NCBI GenBank assembly: GCA_963739385.1
Contig: CAVUAI010000016.1
Span: 1 to 64,000, forward strand
Reading direction: 5' to 3'
DNA length: 64,000 nucleotides
From: VAZQ01 sp963739385
Lineage (GTDB): Bacteria; Pseudomonadota; Alphaproteobacteria; Rhizobiales; Xanthobacteraceae
Shown here piece after piece: positions 46,067-54,876 of this stretch. Numbering within the stretch: the first letter of the stretch is position 1; each line of letters starts with the position of its first letter. The notes beneath the pieces were generated by a model. That model searched no databases, was not told the origin of the DNA, and worked only from the letters and a program-made list of their open reading frames with translations. A program made the translations under genes and the position numbers.

Positions 46067-46359
46067 GACGCCGCGAGTTCATCACGCTCCTTGGCGGCGC
46101 GGCGGCATGGCCGCTTGTGGCGGGCGCGCAGCAGCAGACGATGCCGGTGATCGGCTACCTCGACAGCCAATCGCCTGGCATATTCGCGGACAGTTTGCTA
46201 CGCCCCTTTTGGCAGGGCCTCAAAGACATTGGCTATGCCGAGCGCGAGAACGTAGCGATCGAATACCGCTGGGGCGACAATCAAATCGATCGACTGCCGG
46301 AGCTGGCGGCCGAATTGGTTCGCCGACGGATCGCAACGGCAGGGGCGTCATCCTCGTAA
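46063..46359 (+). pseudogene. ABC substrate-binding protein, array gene H, truncated
   Basis: Begins at an ATGA-like overlap (GTGA) with gene G: MRRREFITLLGGAAAWPLVA GAQQQ, then TMPVIGYLDSQSPGIFADSL and YAERENVAIEYRWGDNQIDR. Similarity ends at about residue 90 (LVRRRIATAGASSS), one third of the normal length; an unrelated hypothetical gene follows 3 bases later. The array ends here by deletion. Confidence 0.85.
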
Positions 46360-46362
46360 TCA

Positions 46363-46625
46363 ATGCCGCGCGCCTACCGCGAACTGTCCTACCCGCTGCC
46401 GATGAAGGGCGGCGACATCCTGCGCACCATCCAGGACGCGCGTGCGTACATGTTTACGCTGGGGCGCATCGGGAGCTATGCAATCATTGGCAGTACGCCC
46501 GGCAGCTCCTCATGGAAGAGGCCGATATGGACGCCGTTACGTGGGAATTTCATAGAGCGCTGTTCATGGATGGAGTACTCGATTTGATTGAATTCCAGCG
46601 CATCAACGGCGGTCGGCGGCGTTGA
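46363..46625 (+). pseudogene. hypothetical protein (YPLPTKDG family), frameshifted
   Basis: From ATG 46363, MPRAYRELSYPLPMKGGDIL then RTIQDARAYMFTLGRIG in one frame; near 46471 the next frame continues ELCNHWQYARQLLMEEADMD and AVTWEFHRALFMDGVLDLIE. Joined, it parallels the intact gene at 2117-2416. It lies directly behind the truncated binding protein. Confidence 0.6.
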
Positions 46626-46908
46626 TCACCGGTAGCAGGCGCAGGCCGAGAGACTGGCGCTGCCGTCGCAATCACCACGGTGGTCCTGGCGGTGTAAGAT
46701 CGTCGTGAACGGGATCAGCCACCACCGAAGCCGCCGCCCCCGAGGCCTCCGAAGCGGCCCCTACCACCCAGCCCTAACCCATGCCGCTCACCATGCGACC
46801 GACCGGCTGGGGGGCACGGCGGGCGCGGCGGGATCACATGGGCGCCCGGTGAGGTCTGCGTGAGCGCGCACAACCCTGTAACAGCCGCTACCGGCGTCGA
46901 AGATGAGG
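46626..46908. other. possible Gly-rich gene remnant
   Basis: On the minus strand the frame ends GLGLGGRGRFGGLGGGGFGG G and a stop at 46715, like the tail of a Gly-rich exported protein, but no start is found before it meets the next gene. Confidence 0.3.
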
Positions 46909-47079
46909 CTACGCTCGTCTGCTTGAGGGAAAGATCAGCACATCGCGCTCGTGCATAGCAGCGGCCATCCACTCGCGAGCCAGTGCGAAAAGCTGATCGC
47001 GAATTTCCGGCTCGTCGGTCAGTCCAGCCAACCGCATACACTCATGTGCGTAGTCCACGCATTCCCGGTCGGTGGCCAT
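46909..47079 (-). CDS. small helical hypothetical protein (ECVDYAHECMRLA family)
   Basis: 56 residues from ATG 47079, preceded by GGGGAG. MATDRECVDYAHECMRLAGL TDEPEIRDQLFALAREWMAA is two amphipathic helices around a TDEPEIRDQL turn. The gene at 54694-54876 is a paralogue (TKCLEYAREGARRAKLVTDP). Such proteins are common in Bradyrhizobium; function unknown. ATG 47106 is a possible longer start. Confidence 0.65.
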   Translation of the reverse strand: MATDRECVDYAHECMRLAGLTDEPEIRDQLFALAREWMAAAMHERDVLIFPSSRRA

Positions 47080-47153
47080 AGCGGCACTCCCCTTTGGTCC
47101 AGGCATTGGTTAAAACACATCGGAGCGATTGTGGGTTCCAGTAGGAGCGTGCG

Positions 47154-47618
47154 ATGCCGAAGAGCGATGCCCAGCGCCACCTGGCGCTTCTTCAGGACTA
47201 TCAAGACCTCGTCGCCGGCGTAGGCGTGATCCGCGACGCCATTGAGCGGGCATTTGATGTAGCACTGCCTGCAGCCACGACGACCAAAGAGGAGTTCGAG
47301 AAGATCGTCCAGGCCATCTACGCTGCAGCGGCTCAACTACGGCAGGCGTCCACCGGTGTTACGGCCACCGCTGACAAGACCACACGAACCTATTTTCCGT
47401 TCCGTGTAGACATATGGACGGACGATGGCGGGAGCGTCCTTGAGCATCTCGCTGGCGTTGAGAACCTGATCGTTGCTCGGGGCGCATATCGAGCCGCCTG
47501 CGAGCGTTGGCCCAACGCGGCGATCACATTGCGGAAGGGCGCGAGCATTGTTGAGGACAGCCGGCGCGGCCTTACTCCACGACCAGAGAACGTTAATGGG
47601 GCAGGTGATCAGAAATAG
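47154..47618 (+). CDS. conserved hypothetical protein
   Basis: 154 residues. The N-terminal part is helical (HLALLQDYQDLVAGVGVIRD AIERAF); the C-terminal part contains YFPFRVDIWTDDGGSVLEHL AGVENLIVARGAYRAACERW and AITLRKGASIVEDSRRG, a pattern seen in small Bradyrhizobium proteins of unknown function (a VD-WD--G----H-AG-- segment with an ITLR-GA-VI-DSRR end). Cytoplasmic. Divergent from the previous gene with 74 bases between. Confidence 0.7.
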   Translation: MPKSDAQRHLALLQDYQDLVAGVGVIRDAIERAFDVALPAATTTKEEFEKIVQAIYAAAAQLRQASTGVTATADKTTRTYFPFRVDIWTDDGGSVLEHLAGVENLIVARGAYRAACERWPNAAITLRKGASIVEDSRRGLTPRPENVNGAGDQK

Positions 47619-47637
47619 CCCAAGTGGCCCCGCCAGG

Positions 47638-47928
47638 CTATTCCACTATCAATGAGCTGAAGAACGTGTAGAGCGCAATGCCCATTGCCATTGCGATTGC
47701 GAAGGCCGAAACCGCCGAGGCGATTGCGCAATAAAGCATGAAGCTCGCATTCCTCTCTAGGGACGCGCAGGCTCTCTGCTGTGCTGCGCAGGCATCAAGC
47801 TGGGCTTGGGTCTGCCGTCGCAGCATTTCTGCCTTCGCCATCAGGGCCCGATCACCTTCCCGGCCCGACATTGCCTGTGTGAGTTCGCCCAGCGTCATCA
47901 GGGGAAGCTGCTCAGGTTTCAGCGGCAT
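47638..47928 (-). CDS. hypothetical protein with C-terminal membrane helix
   Basis: 96 residues from ATG 47928, preceded by GGAGGG. The N-terminal half is a charged helix (LMTLGELTQAMSGREGDRAL, then MLRRQTQAQLDACAAQQRAC); the end is a membrane helix (SAVSAFAIAMAMGIALYTFF). It is probably tail-anchored. It converges with the gene at 47154. Unrecognised. Confidence 0.65.
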   Translation of the reverse strand: MPLKPEQLPLMTLGELTQAMSGREGDRALMAKAEMLRRQTQAQLDACAAQQRACASLERNASFMLYCAIASAVSAFAIAMAMGIALYTFFSSLIVE

Positions 47929-48488
47929 GACGTCCCTCCTTGTCGGCTTCCACAGCTCGCGTGCATGCGAGCACAGCGATATGCCGGGATTGGGACAATG
48001 TGCGTTCGCTGCACCTTATGGGTATGTCGAGTGTTTTTAGGTGTTGTTCGTACAGGCGCTCTCATCGTTGGGCGATGTGGAGCGGTATTGGGCGGCGGTG
48101 TCTGAAATCTTGAGGCGAGCGCGTGAGAAATCGCCCATACCACATCGGGCAACCTTCACGAGTTCTCGCCGTCTTGTGCCGCCAAGGTCTGGTGGAGGGC
48201 TACCGCACTCACTACCGGCTCATCGCGCGGCCGGCGTGGTGACGGATTGGCTCCTCCTCGCGTGCGTCCAGGTCCGCTGGGGATGATCCCCTAAGGTGAG
48301 CATCCCAGTTCCCTCCTGGGCGAGCAGTCGGACCTCGGCGACCGTGTCGGATCAATTGACGACGACGTGCGTTGTTTTGGTGGGTGGGGCGGCGCACACT
48401 CCGTCGCGCGTGAAGTGGTGAGCGATGGACGAACCAGAGACAGGCCGTCTCACCCACTGTCCAGTCAGCAGCACAGCAGGATCATCTC
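47929..48488. other. intergenic region
   Basis: No gene with support. A plus-strand frame at 48041-48286 lacks motifs and a convincing start. Confidence 0.4.
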
Positions 48489-48776
48489 ATGGCCCTCAAC
48501 ATCCGTTCATTCGTCTTCGTCGCAGCGCTTTGTCTCCCCGTTACAGCGGCGATGGCTCAGGCTCAACAGCCATCACAGCAACGCGATGATCCCGCCAGCG
48601 TTGGGACGGGGCCGAGTTCGAAGGCGCCGGGCGAGATGAACTACGAGGCGCCGAAGCGCGCGCCCGTGACAACGAACGACCGTGGCGTGACGATGCCAGC
48701 CGACGCGCCGACGCCGGCTGACAGTAAGAACCCAGGCTCCGAGCAGCGTGAGAGAAGCGACGCGCGGGAAGAATAG
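48489..48776 (+). CDS. small secreted proline-rich protein
   Basis: 95 residues. MALNIRSFVFVAALCLPVTA AMAQAQQ is a clear signal peptide with an AMA-Q cleavage site. The mature part is hydrophilic and likely disordered (SQQRDDPASVGTGPSSKAPG, then NDRGVTMPADAPTPADSKNP). A truncated paralogue is at 5996-6127. Function unknown. Confidence 0.7.
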   Translation: MALNIRSFVFVAALCLPVTAAMAQAQQPSQQRDDPASVGTGPSSKAPGEMNYEAPKRAPVTTNDRGVTMPADAPTPADSKNPGSEQRERSDAREE

Positions 48777-48794
48777 CCGGTGCCAACAGGTCGC

Positions 48795-49106
48795 TCACCA
48801 CTGGGCGGCGTTCTGGTGCCTCGTGCCTTTCGCTTGGTGACGTTCGAGGAAAAGAACCTCGGGGCAAACCGTTCCCATCTTGGTCTCATGTTCCGCGCTA
48901 CAATGCGGGCATCTAAAACGCACTGAATTGGAGCTGATGCGGGCTAGCGTCGCGTAGTCAGCATATACCCGAAGGTCAACCGCATGTTGGCATGCCACGC
49001 ATCGACAAATGAGACTACGCAGATTGTTTGCAATGAGAGTGCGGACATCGTTGGCAGCGAAGACTTCTTTTCTGGCCCCTGTCGCCTTTAGGTCGGCATT
49101 GCTCAC
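48795..49106 (-). CDS. hypothetical protein with zinc-ribbon-like cysteines
   Basis: 103 residues. Two Cys pairs, CVACQHAVDL and FRCPHCSAEH, are spaced about 38 residues apart and could bind a metal; an additional CRC lies just before the first. A helix (AANDVRTLIANNLRSLI) precedes them. No signal peptide. It converges with the secreted-protein gene. Unrecognised family. Confidence 0.6.
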   Translation of the reverse strand: MSNADLKATGARKEVFAANDVRTLIANNLRSLICRCVACQHAVDLRVYADYATLARISSNSVRFRCPHCSAEHETKMGTVCPEVLFLERHQAKGTRHQNAAQW

Positions 49107-49596
49107 GACTGGCCCCCATATCGCCGGCGTTTGTCATCCGACCATGAAATTCGCCCCTCAATGGGGCGCTGATAAAAAATCCTATGGGTGTTGCAATGGG
49201 GCCACAGCTTTCGAGCGCGGGTAAGCTGATACATGTGGTTGGACGTGCCGGTGCGTTAGGTGTTTAAATGACCAAGGACGCCAAACCCGCTTCCGCTCCT
49301 ACCGGATCATCATCCTTGATCCTATAAACCGTCCGCCGGGTGGCCCAGTGACCTTGGCGACCTCGCCGACCCTTGCGGACTTCCGAGCATCGCGCGCGCT
49401 CTGCCTTGTAGGCCCCTCAGATACCCAGTGGCCTTGGCGTGCGCAATGCCGGCGCGCTGCGCGGGACTGCAATCGTTGCGCGACCGCAACCCTGTTGGGC
49501 AGCGCGTAAATCCCAACCAGATGAATTGGCAAGTGATGCGTTCGTTCACACCAAATTAACCTTCCTGACACCAACTGTGGGAAGGGATGGAATGCT
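49107..49596. other. no supported gene
   Basis: A 19-codon frame at 49268 (MTKDAKPASAPTGSSSLIL) and a 75-codon minus-strand frame at 49322-49549 have no support. Confidence 0.4.
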
Positions 49597-49983
49597 ATGA
49601 AACTTGAGATGTCGAATTTCCAGGCAGTAGCTGCAAATTTGACTGTTCAAGGGGAGATTTGCGATCTGCCTCATGCGGCGCTTGCGCCGTTGACAGAAAC
49701 GCCCACTGAGATTGTGCCGCTCATCCAGAAAATCGGAGCCACCTCGATTGAAGAAATCGACCGGCTGTTTGCTGAGTTGCAGTTGGCGAAGGAATTGTTG
49801 CAATCCGAGTTAGAGCGAGTTGAGCAAGAGGTGGTTCGTTTTACGGACCTCGCTCAGATGGCTTCGGTCACCACCAAGATCATCATGGACGCCATGTCCC
49901 AATGGCACCCCGCGCGCAGCCAACAAAACGCAAGAGCTTCCGAAGCCAAGGCGGCTTCGACCGACGACAGCGAGCTCCTCTAA
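49597..49983 (+). CDS. hypothetical coiled-coil protein
   Basis: 128 residues from ATG 49597, preceded by GGAAGGGATGG. It has a mixed N-terminal third (QAVAANLTVQGEICDLPHAA) and a long helix with heptad character (IDRLFAELQLAKELLQSELE RVEQEVVRF), then a Gln/Ala/Ser-rich tail. No signal or membrane segment. Unrecognised. Confidence 0.6.
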   Translation: MKLEMSNFQAVAANLTVQGEICDLPHAALAPLTETPTEIVPLIQKIGATSIEEIDRLFAELQLAKELLQSELERVEQEVVRFTDLAQMASVTTKIIMDAMSQWHPARSQQNARASEAKAASTDDSELL

Positions 49984-50294
49984 TTTCCTCAGGGTCCACG
50001 GTGTATCGCGGAGGGTTGATAAGCCACCGGCTCCGGGCGCTAACGTCCTTCCACCATCGACTTGACGCAGGATGCCGAGTAGGGAGTACCGCGCTTGTTG
50101 GTGTAGCCCATTTCCTTCGCGGCCGAGCATCACGCCCTCGCCAGACTCAGGGCGAGCCGCTAGTGAGCCAGATTGGGTGGAGGCTGTGTGGGGGTAGCGG
50201 CTGAGGCGGGAAAATGATCAGCGGGCTTCTGTGAGTCACGTAGGGGCATCCTAGACCCCACAGCTCATTTTGCGCCGTCGGCCTGTTGGGTCGG
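49984..50294. other. intergenic region
   Basis: Nothing recognisable. Confidence 0.4.
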
Positions 50295-50687
50295 TCATGG
50301 CTCACACCTGCGATATCCCATTGCCCACAGCGTGCTCGCCGGCAGAACCCACCAATCAGTCTGCCGCATCTTGTCAATGCCGCCCATGGAATTGATCCAC
50401 TCGCGGATATCGTCGGGGAAATGATCAATGACCCATTGCGTACCAGAGCGCGACGGTGGACCATGCCAAGAGTGATCGAGCGCCCAATGGAAAGCAAGGA
50501 GCGACCCCGCGGCGAAACACAATCGGCGCTTAAAGATTGCTCCCGTAATCAATGTGCAGGCCGATCGGCATGGGCCGCGGATTTCCACCTCCTCGCCGGT
50601 GGCGTTGAGGACTTGGAAGCGCCGCCAGTGCTCATCCAGCTTGCCGCCGGTTTCGCCCTGCAACACGCTCTTGACCGGTGGAGACAA
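50295..50687 (-). CDS. hypothetical protein, ClpP/crotonase-like pattern
   Basis: 130 residues. The central EVEIRGPCRSACTLITGAIF followed by LCFAAGSLLAFHWALD resembles the periplasmic family with G-C-x-S-A-C-T and a later FH, which has a ClpP-like nucleophile elbow (Ser) and His; catalysis is unproven. The C-terminal SMGGIDKMRQTDWWVLPAST fits the family too. No signal peptide is visible, so the N-terminus may be missing or the start lies in another frame. Confidence 0.55.
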   Translation of the reverse strand: MSPPVKSVLQGETGGKLDEHWRRFQVLNATGEEVEIRGPCRSACTLITGAIFKRRLCFAAGSLLAFHWALDHSWHGPPSRSGTQWVIDHFPDDIREWINSMGGIDKMRQTDWWVLPASTLWAMGYRRCEP

Positions 50688-50699
50688 GCTATAAGGTTA

Positions 50700-50925
50700 T
50701 AGGCTTGCCGACGGCGATATTGATTGCGGGATCAGCGGTGGGCGAAGGATTGCCCCAAGGAAGTGCGCGCGACGCCTTCATTGCGTCAGCAGTCAAAGCC
50801 TGTTTCAAGACACAGCGCACGGCAACGGAGAATGTCGGATTGCCTCTGGAAAAACATCATCGTGTACTGCACATGCGTTGGGTGGCCTCTAAAAACTCAC
50901 CGCGGACGATCTATGAGGCACTGAG
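50700..50925 (+). pseudogene. small secreted protein, decayed
   Basis: One frame reads FIASAVKACFKTQRTATENV GLP; another gives VYCTCVGWPLKT; a third LTADDL. Together they match a common small exported Rhizobiales family (C--TQR--P-N-GL, Y-C-CY, LT-EDL). Two frame changes in about 200 bases indicate decay. Confidence 0.45.
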
Positions 50926-51218
50926 CCTCGAGCGACTGTGCATCGGTCGAGTGGATGGATTGCCGGCCGTGGCCCGTCCCTGCCCAAACCAAAAACATCT
51001 CGCAAGCCCGAGGGTATCGGCGCCATTGGCGGCTCTAAGACACTCTCGCAAAAAAGAACCTCTCCTCCTTCGGACCGAAATGGGACGCGAAAGCACACGG
51101 GGGTGTTTCGCAAGAAGTGTTAAACCCGCGCGTTGTTGTTTGATGTTGGACCCACGAGTTGCCTTGGAGAACCGCGAGGCTCTGGCCCGCCCTCGGTCAC
51201 GATGATTGCACACGGTAT

Positions 51219-51611
51219 TTAATCTCGCTCTCGCCGCTTCCTTTTGATCTTGCAGCCCCTCGCCTTGCTTTTACTGCCTACGCTTTGCAACATCATTTTG
51301 CTGGTTGCCAATAACTCGCGGCAATTCAACGATGTGATGGTGGCTTCCGGGTCCGCAGGGATGCTAAACGAGTACGAATTTCGGTCTCTGCACAGCGCCT
51401 CCCACTCGTCCATACCCAAGTAAGCGTTTTTGAATAGCGTTCGGATGACTTGATCACACTGCCTATTGCTGCCGCGCAGCAGGAGGGTGAAGAATGTGTT
51501 CCGATCATCCTCGTCGAGTTCCAATAATTGTTGGCTTACCTCATTCTGGGCAGAGGCCTGCGTTGTACCGACAGCACAAAGCAGGGTCGTGAACAGCAGC
51601 ACGCGCGTCAT
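51219..51611 (-). CDS. hypothetical secreted protein
   Basis: 130 residues from ATG 51611. MTRVLLFTTLLCAVGTTQAS AQNEV is a signal peptide with an ASA-Q site. The mature part has LLELDEDDRNTFFTLLLRGS and three Cys (NRQCDQV, ALCRDR, LNCRELL) plus a basic tail (KSKARGCKIKRKRRERD). The frame extends upstream but the signal fixes the start. Unrecognised. Confidence 0.6.
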   Translation of the reverse strand: MTRVLLFTTLLCAVGTTQASAQNEVSQQLLELDEDDRNTFFTLLLRGSNRQCDQVIRTLFKNAYLGMDEWEALCRDRNSYSFSIPADPEATITSLNCRELLATSKMMLQSVGSKSKARGCKIKRKRRERD

Positions 51612-51940
51612 TGCGCCCTTTTTCCGTTCGGACCTAACGCCGTGTAACCGCACAGCAACGCCCTCGAAGAAATCCGTCAGGACTGGTTAAGCAGGCACCA
51701 TGAGCCCCATTTGTGAAGGAGTGGTTGCGAGCTTCGTCAGGGTGAGCTTCAGTTGGCCGGTCATTCTGCGCGCACCGGTGACCTAGCCGAAGTTCGGCGG
51801 CGCGTCGGCCGGCAGCGTGCCGGTCGCACTCATTGACGGGATTTGTGGCCCCCAGGTCCGGTCCGCGACAATGAGATCAGGGGGAGTTGCGCAATGGCGA
51901 GGCGGCGCGCATCTGGTCAAAGCTCTGCCCGCTGCCCGCG
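51612..51940. other. intergenic region
   Basis: Nothing recognisable. Confidence 0.4.
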
Positions 51941-52305
51941 TGACATTCACCCGTCACGGCGGCTCCTGCCCGGATGATCTGTCGCCCCGCTGTGTCCATC
52001 GCGTCAATACTGTAGCGTGTCTCAATGCGCGTAATACAATGACCCCGACGAAAAATGAAAGCAGTGCGATCAGCACCCATCCTAGCAGGGTCAACGCCAA
52101 GGATAAGCACCATAACATCGATGCTTTCCTTGCTGGTCGGAGGACCAGATCGGCGGAAGGAACGAGCCAAACGGTACTGCTAACAAGGCTTGGGAGGTGG
52201 TTAACTAGTATTCCGAGCGAAAATATTTGGATGGAAATTGGGCGACGGTAATCCCTTCCTCTTACTCCAGCACCTCGTCGGCACGGGCGAGCAGCGATGG
52301 CGGCA
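51941..52305. repeat. about 365-bp direct repeat, copy 2 (terminase fragment plus binding-protein tail)
   Basis: Second copy of 31693-32061. It holds the same terminase piece on the minus strand (ILGVDPARMGADRTAFIFRR then IETRYSIDAMDTAGRQII, about 51941-52250) and the same binding-protein tail LLARADEVLE plus a stop (52262-52305). Differences are a few substitutions and an indel near 52110. Confidence 0.85.
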
Positions 52306-52527
52306 TTAGGTGCTCGATGGTGTCAAGGTGTGGAGACGAGAACGCGTAGTCAGTGGCGGACCCGCTGAGAGCTTTCTTGCGAAGCCACACATTAGGGAAT
52401 TCGAAGAGCTAGAGGGGAGAAGTAACTCACATCGGTTAGCGGCGGAGTTGGTGATCAGAAAGATAGCCTGCGGTCTCTCCTCTCTATTGACATGCCGTTC
52501 AAAGCTATCGACCGCCGCACTAACATC

Positions 52528-52749
52528 CTAGGAGCAACTTAGATGGTATAACGAGGAGGAGGCAACCGATCTCGAAGTCATGCGCGTCTTGGTGGTGCCG
52601 CCGGGGCCCTCCTCGCGGATCGGTGAGCCGCGGAAATGCTCGCGGCACCACTCGCGCGCCTCGTGCCGGGTCTTGAACGTCATGGGCTCGATATCGGGAC
52701 CGGTCAAAACGAAATGGTAGCGGACGCGCCGAAGGGTCAGGACCGTCAC
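52528..52749 (-). CDS. small hypothetical protein
   Basis: About 73 residues: MTVLTLRRVRYHFVLTGPDI then EPMTFKTRHEAREWCREHFR GSPIREEGPGGTTKTR, a short alpha/beta protein of a type frequent in Bradyrhizobium phage-like regions. The last 20 residues (SVASSSLYHLSCS) look less conserved and may follow a shift. It starts 4 bases after the stop of the gene at 52754-52954, so they form an operon. Confidence 0.55.
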   Translation of the reverse strand: MTVLTLRRVRYHFVLTGPDIEPMTFKTRHEAREWCREHFRGSPIREEGPGGTTKTRMTSRSVASSSLYHLSCS

Positions 52750-52753
52750 GCAC

Positions 52754-52954
52754 TCAACCTTTCCGCGTTCGCCTGAGGACTAGTGCCTTGGCCACATCGA
52801 GCTTCGTCTGCAAACTGGCCTGCTTCGCTTCGGCCTCCGCTCTCGTAGGAAAGGATTTGCTTACACGCCGCCGCGTATGGCCATTCAGGACGTACCATTC
52901 CAACGAGCCGTTCGCGCACTTATACCGCCGCACGTGAAATAGCTGCTCTGTCAT
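52754..52954 (-). CDS. small hypothetical protein
   Basis: 66 residues: MTEQLFHVRRYKCANGSLEW, then YVLNGHTRRRVSKSFPTRAE AEAKQASLQTKLDVA. The beta-rich start with a helix of alternating Ala/Glu/Lys recalls small DNA-associated phage proteins (AP2-like or Arc-type), but no clear match. First gene of a two-gene operon. Confidence 0.55.
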   Translation of the reverse strand: MTEQLFHVRRYKCANGSLEWYVLNGHTRRRVSKSFPTRAEAEAKQASLQTKLDVAKALVLRRTRKG

Positions 52955-52965
52955 CGCCCCCAGCC

Positions 52966-53124
52966 CTATTCAACCTTCCGCACCGCCAGCCGCTTGCGCT
53001 GCTCCTCGTCGAGGCCGAATTGCGCGGCGGCCGCCCCCTCTGCCGCCTTCGCGTCCGGTGCCTCGATCTCCCCGAGGAGCTGGGCCTTGCCGCACAGAAG
53101 GATGACGCGCCAGCGGCGGCGCAT
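52966..53124 (-). CDS. small hypothetical protein (RRRWRVILLxGKAQxLG family)
   Basis: 52 residues from ATG 53124: MRRRWRVILLCGKAQLLGEI then EAPDAKAAEGAAAAQFGLDE EQRKRLAVRK. This beta-beta-alpha pattern (W-V-LL-GKAQ-LG-IEAPDA--AE-AA) recurs in Bradyrhizobium accessory regions. It ends 11 bases before the next gene, so it likely opens the operon 53124 to 52528. Confidence 0.6.
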   Translation of the reverse strand: MRRRWRVILLCGKAQLLGEIEAPDAKAAEGAAAAQFGLDEEQRKRLAVRKVE

Positions 53125-53255
53125 TCGGGCGGCGAGCTTGGCGGGGTGTCCTTGGTGGGGCGGCGGCGGGGCGGCATGGCCCCAAGATAGGGGCACGAGC
53201 GCCGAAATCCGAGTCGCTCCTACCCCGTCGAGCGCAGCAAGGGCTCGCAGCTCAA

Positions 53256-53453
53256 TCAGCGACGGGCGAACAGCGGCGCGACGAAGTCCGCCCACAACAG
53301 ATACAGCCCGACGATCGCCGCCATCGCCCCACCGGCAACGAACAGCCCCACTCGCGGTCCATGCCAAAAGAGGCCGAAGGCGAGTACCGATAAACCGACC
53401 GCCACCATTGAGAGCGAGATGACGAAAAGCAGTGTTGTTCGCACGTAGTCCAT
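53256..53453 (-). CDS. small membrane protein
   Basis: 65 residues from ATG 53453 with two membrane helices: MDYVRTTLLFVISLSMVAVG LSVLAFGLF and VGLFVAGGAMAAIVGLYLLW. A positively charged C-terminus (LFARR). Unrecognised. Confidence 0.55.
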   Translation of the reverse strand: MDYVRTTLLFVISLSMVAVGLSVLAFGLFWHGPRVGLFVAGGAMAAIVGLYLLWADFVAPLFARR

Positions 53454-53540
53454 CTTCACCCCGTCGAGCGCAGCCAGCGCCAAGTGCGGCGCGTGCGGCT
53501 TCGCCTCGCTGGCTTCGAGATTGGTGACTAGCGTTCAGGC

Positions 53541-53639
53541 TCAGTCGTCGAAGACGCGGGTCGCAACCTCGTAGAACATCCCCGCAAAGCCGACGAACGT
53601 GATGATGGCAAAAATGCCAATCCAGTCAGAAAGGCCCAT
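53541..53639 (-). CDS. very small membrane protein
   Basis: 32 residues: MGLSDWIGIFAIITFVGFAG MFYEVATRVFDD, one hydrophobic helix between polar ends. The frame continues upstream, but the hydrophobic region starts right here. Confidence 0.4.
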   Translation of the reverse strand: MGLSDWIGIFAIITFVGFAGMFYEVATRVFDD

Positions 53640-53902
53640 GGGCTCCACTTCAGCGGCTGTCGGTCGCCGCGGGACGCCAAGGTTAGCGCACCGTGCTTTC
53701 TGACCAATTAATGTCCGCGTTAACGACCTAGCCACCGTGCCGCGAGGAGGACGAGCCGTTCATCCGCAACGCCATTCCCGCTCCGCCCGGCTAGCGAGCC
53801 GGTGCGCCCTCATATTTCGATTGGCTCTTGCCTGTGCCTGTGGCCCTATTGCCCTAGGGCTGTAAGGCCGGTAGGTGGTGGCATCGGACCTTGGAGATGG
53901 GG

Positions 53903-54271
53903 ATGTTGCTCAAGCTCAATCAGGCGCAGGTGCAGGTGTTGTCGGATGCGCTGGTGCAGTATCTGCAGGGTGCCGGCGGACGGGGGATTGCGGGCGACAA
54001 GATGACATTGGCGGAGCGTCTGCTGGAGCGCCTGAACGAGCGCGCGGCTGAGCAGGCAGCTCAGAGAGGTGCGGCGGCCGACCAAGAGGTGATGCGCAAG
54101 GCCGATGGCACGATTGAACATCATGCGCGCCTGAAGCAGGTGCGTGAGGAACTGATCGATAAGACGATTGCGGAGCGGATTGCAGCTGATCGGGCAAGCT
54201 TGGAGCGCCATCAAGAGATGATGCGCAAGCAGATTGCGCTCTTCGCGAAAGCGGGCCGATTGGGGCGCTGA
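53903..54271 (+). CDS. hypothetical helical protein
   Basis: About 122 residues, nearly all helical: LLKLNQAQVQVLSDALVQYL, then KMTLAERLLERLNERAAEQA and IAERIAADRASLERHQEMMR. A GGAG lies at the right distance before ATG 53903 (ATG 53897 is too close). The stop TGA overlaps the next start (TGATG). The pair could be a phage-type module, with this protein a small oligomerisation or portal-accessory factor, but I cannot assign it. Confidence 0.6.
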   Translation: MLLKLNQAQVQVLSDALVQYLQGAGGRGIAGDKMTLAERLLERLNERAAEQAAQRGAAADQEVMRKADGTIEHHARLKQVREELIDKTIAERIAADRASLERHQEMMRKQIALFAKAGRLGR

Positions 54272-54474
54272 TGACGCCCAAGCAGCTACGCGCCGCCCTC
54301 GCCCGCATGGGTCTTTCCCAGCGCGGTGCGGCGCGACTGCTCGACATCAACGACCGCACCATGCGCAAGTACGTCGCGGGCGATCTGGTTATTCCGGAGC
54401 TTTTGGTGTGGGCGCTGCGCGGGCTGGCCCAGCGCGAGCAGGCTCAGCGCGGGCAGGACGAGGGCGCGGCGTGA
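54271..54474 (+). CDS. small helix-turn-helix protein
   Basis: 67 residues: MTPKQLRAALARMGLSQRGA ARLLDINDRTMRKYVAGDLV, a textbook XRE-like helix-turn-helix (MGLSQRGAARLLDINDRTMRKY), then a helix and a Gln/Glu-rich tail. Translationally coupled to the gene before it. It may control the local phage-like genes. Confidence 0.75.
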   Translation: MTPKQLRAALARMGLSQRGAARLLDINDRTMRKYVAGDLVIPELLVWALRGLAQREQAQRGQDEGAA

Positions 54475-54693
54475 TGCACATACACGGCGCGGTCGGCCTG
54501 TGAGGCGCCGCGATTGATCGTCAGGCAGGCATGGCGATTGTGCCAATCCCCCGCCTCGCCGGGGCCGCCATCATGGTTGGGCGGTTCCCCGTCACCCGTG
54601 TGTGGGGCCTGCCCTGCGCGGCGCGTGCGGGAACCCAGGAACTCCGTCCCTTTAGCAGCGGTTGGCCAACCATCAACCTCGGAGCAGCCCAGC

Positions 54694-54876
54694 ATGAGCA
54701 CCGAGACAAAATGCCTGGAATATGCCCGCGAAGGTGCGCGCCGCGCGAAGCTGGTCACCGACCCTGAACTGCGCGAGCGGCTCTTCAATATCTCCCGCAG
54801 GTGGACAGAGCGCGCTACCCGAGAAATCTCCAGCAGCGCAGAAAGCCAACGGATCAGTTCCGAACATCCCACGTAG
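54694..54876 (+). CDS. small helical hypothetical protein (ECVDYAHECMRLA family)
   Basis: 60 residues: MSTETKCLEYAREGARRAKL VTDPELRERLFNISRRWTER. Paralogue of 46909-47079; same two-helix plan with a TDP-LRE-L turn. Preceded by GGAGCAGCCCAGC. Function unknown. Confidence 0.65.
   Translation: MSTETKCLEYAREGARRAKLVTDPELRERLFNISRRWTERATREISSSAESQRISSEHPT

Noticed and set aside
50678..51205. 175-codon plus-strand gene
   Set aside because: Only the first part resembles a known small secreted family, and that match continues in other frames; the long frame itself is not the gene.
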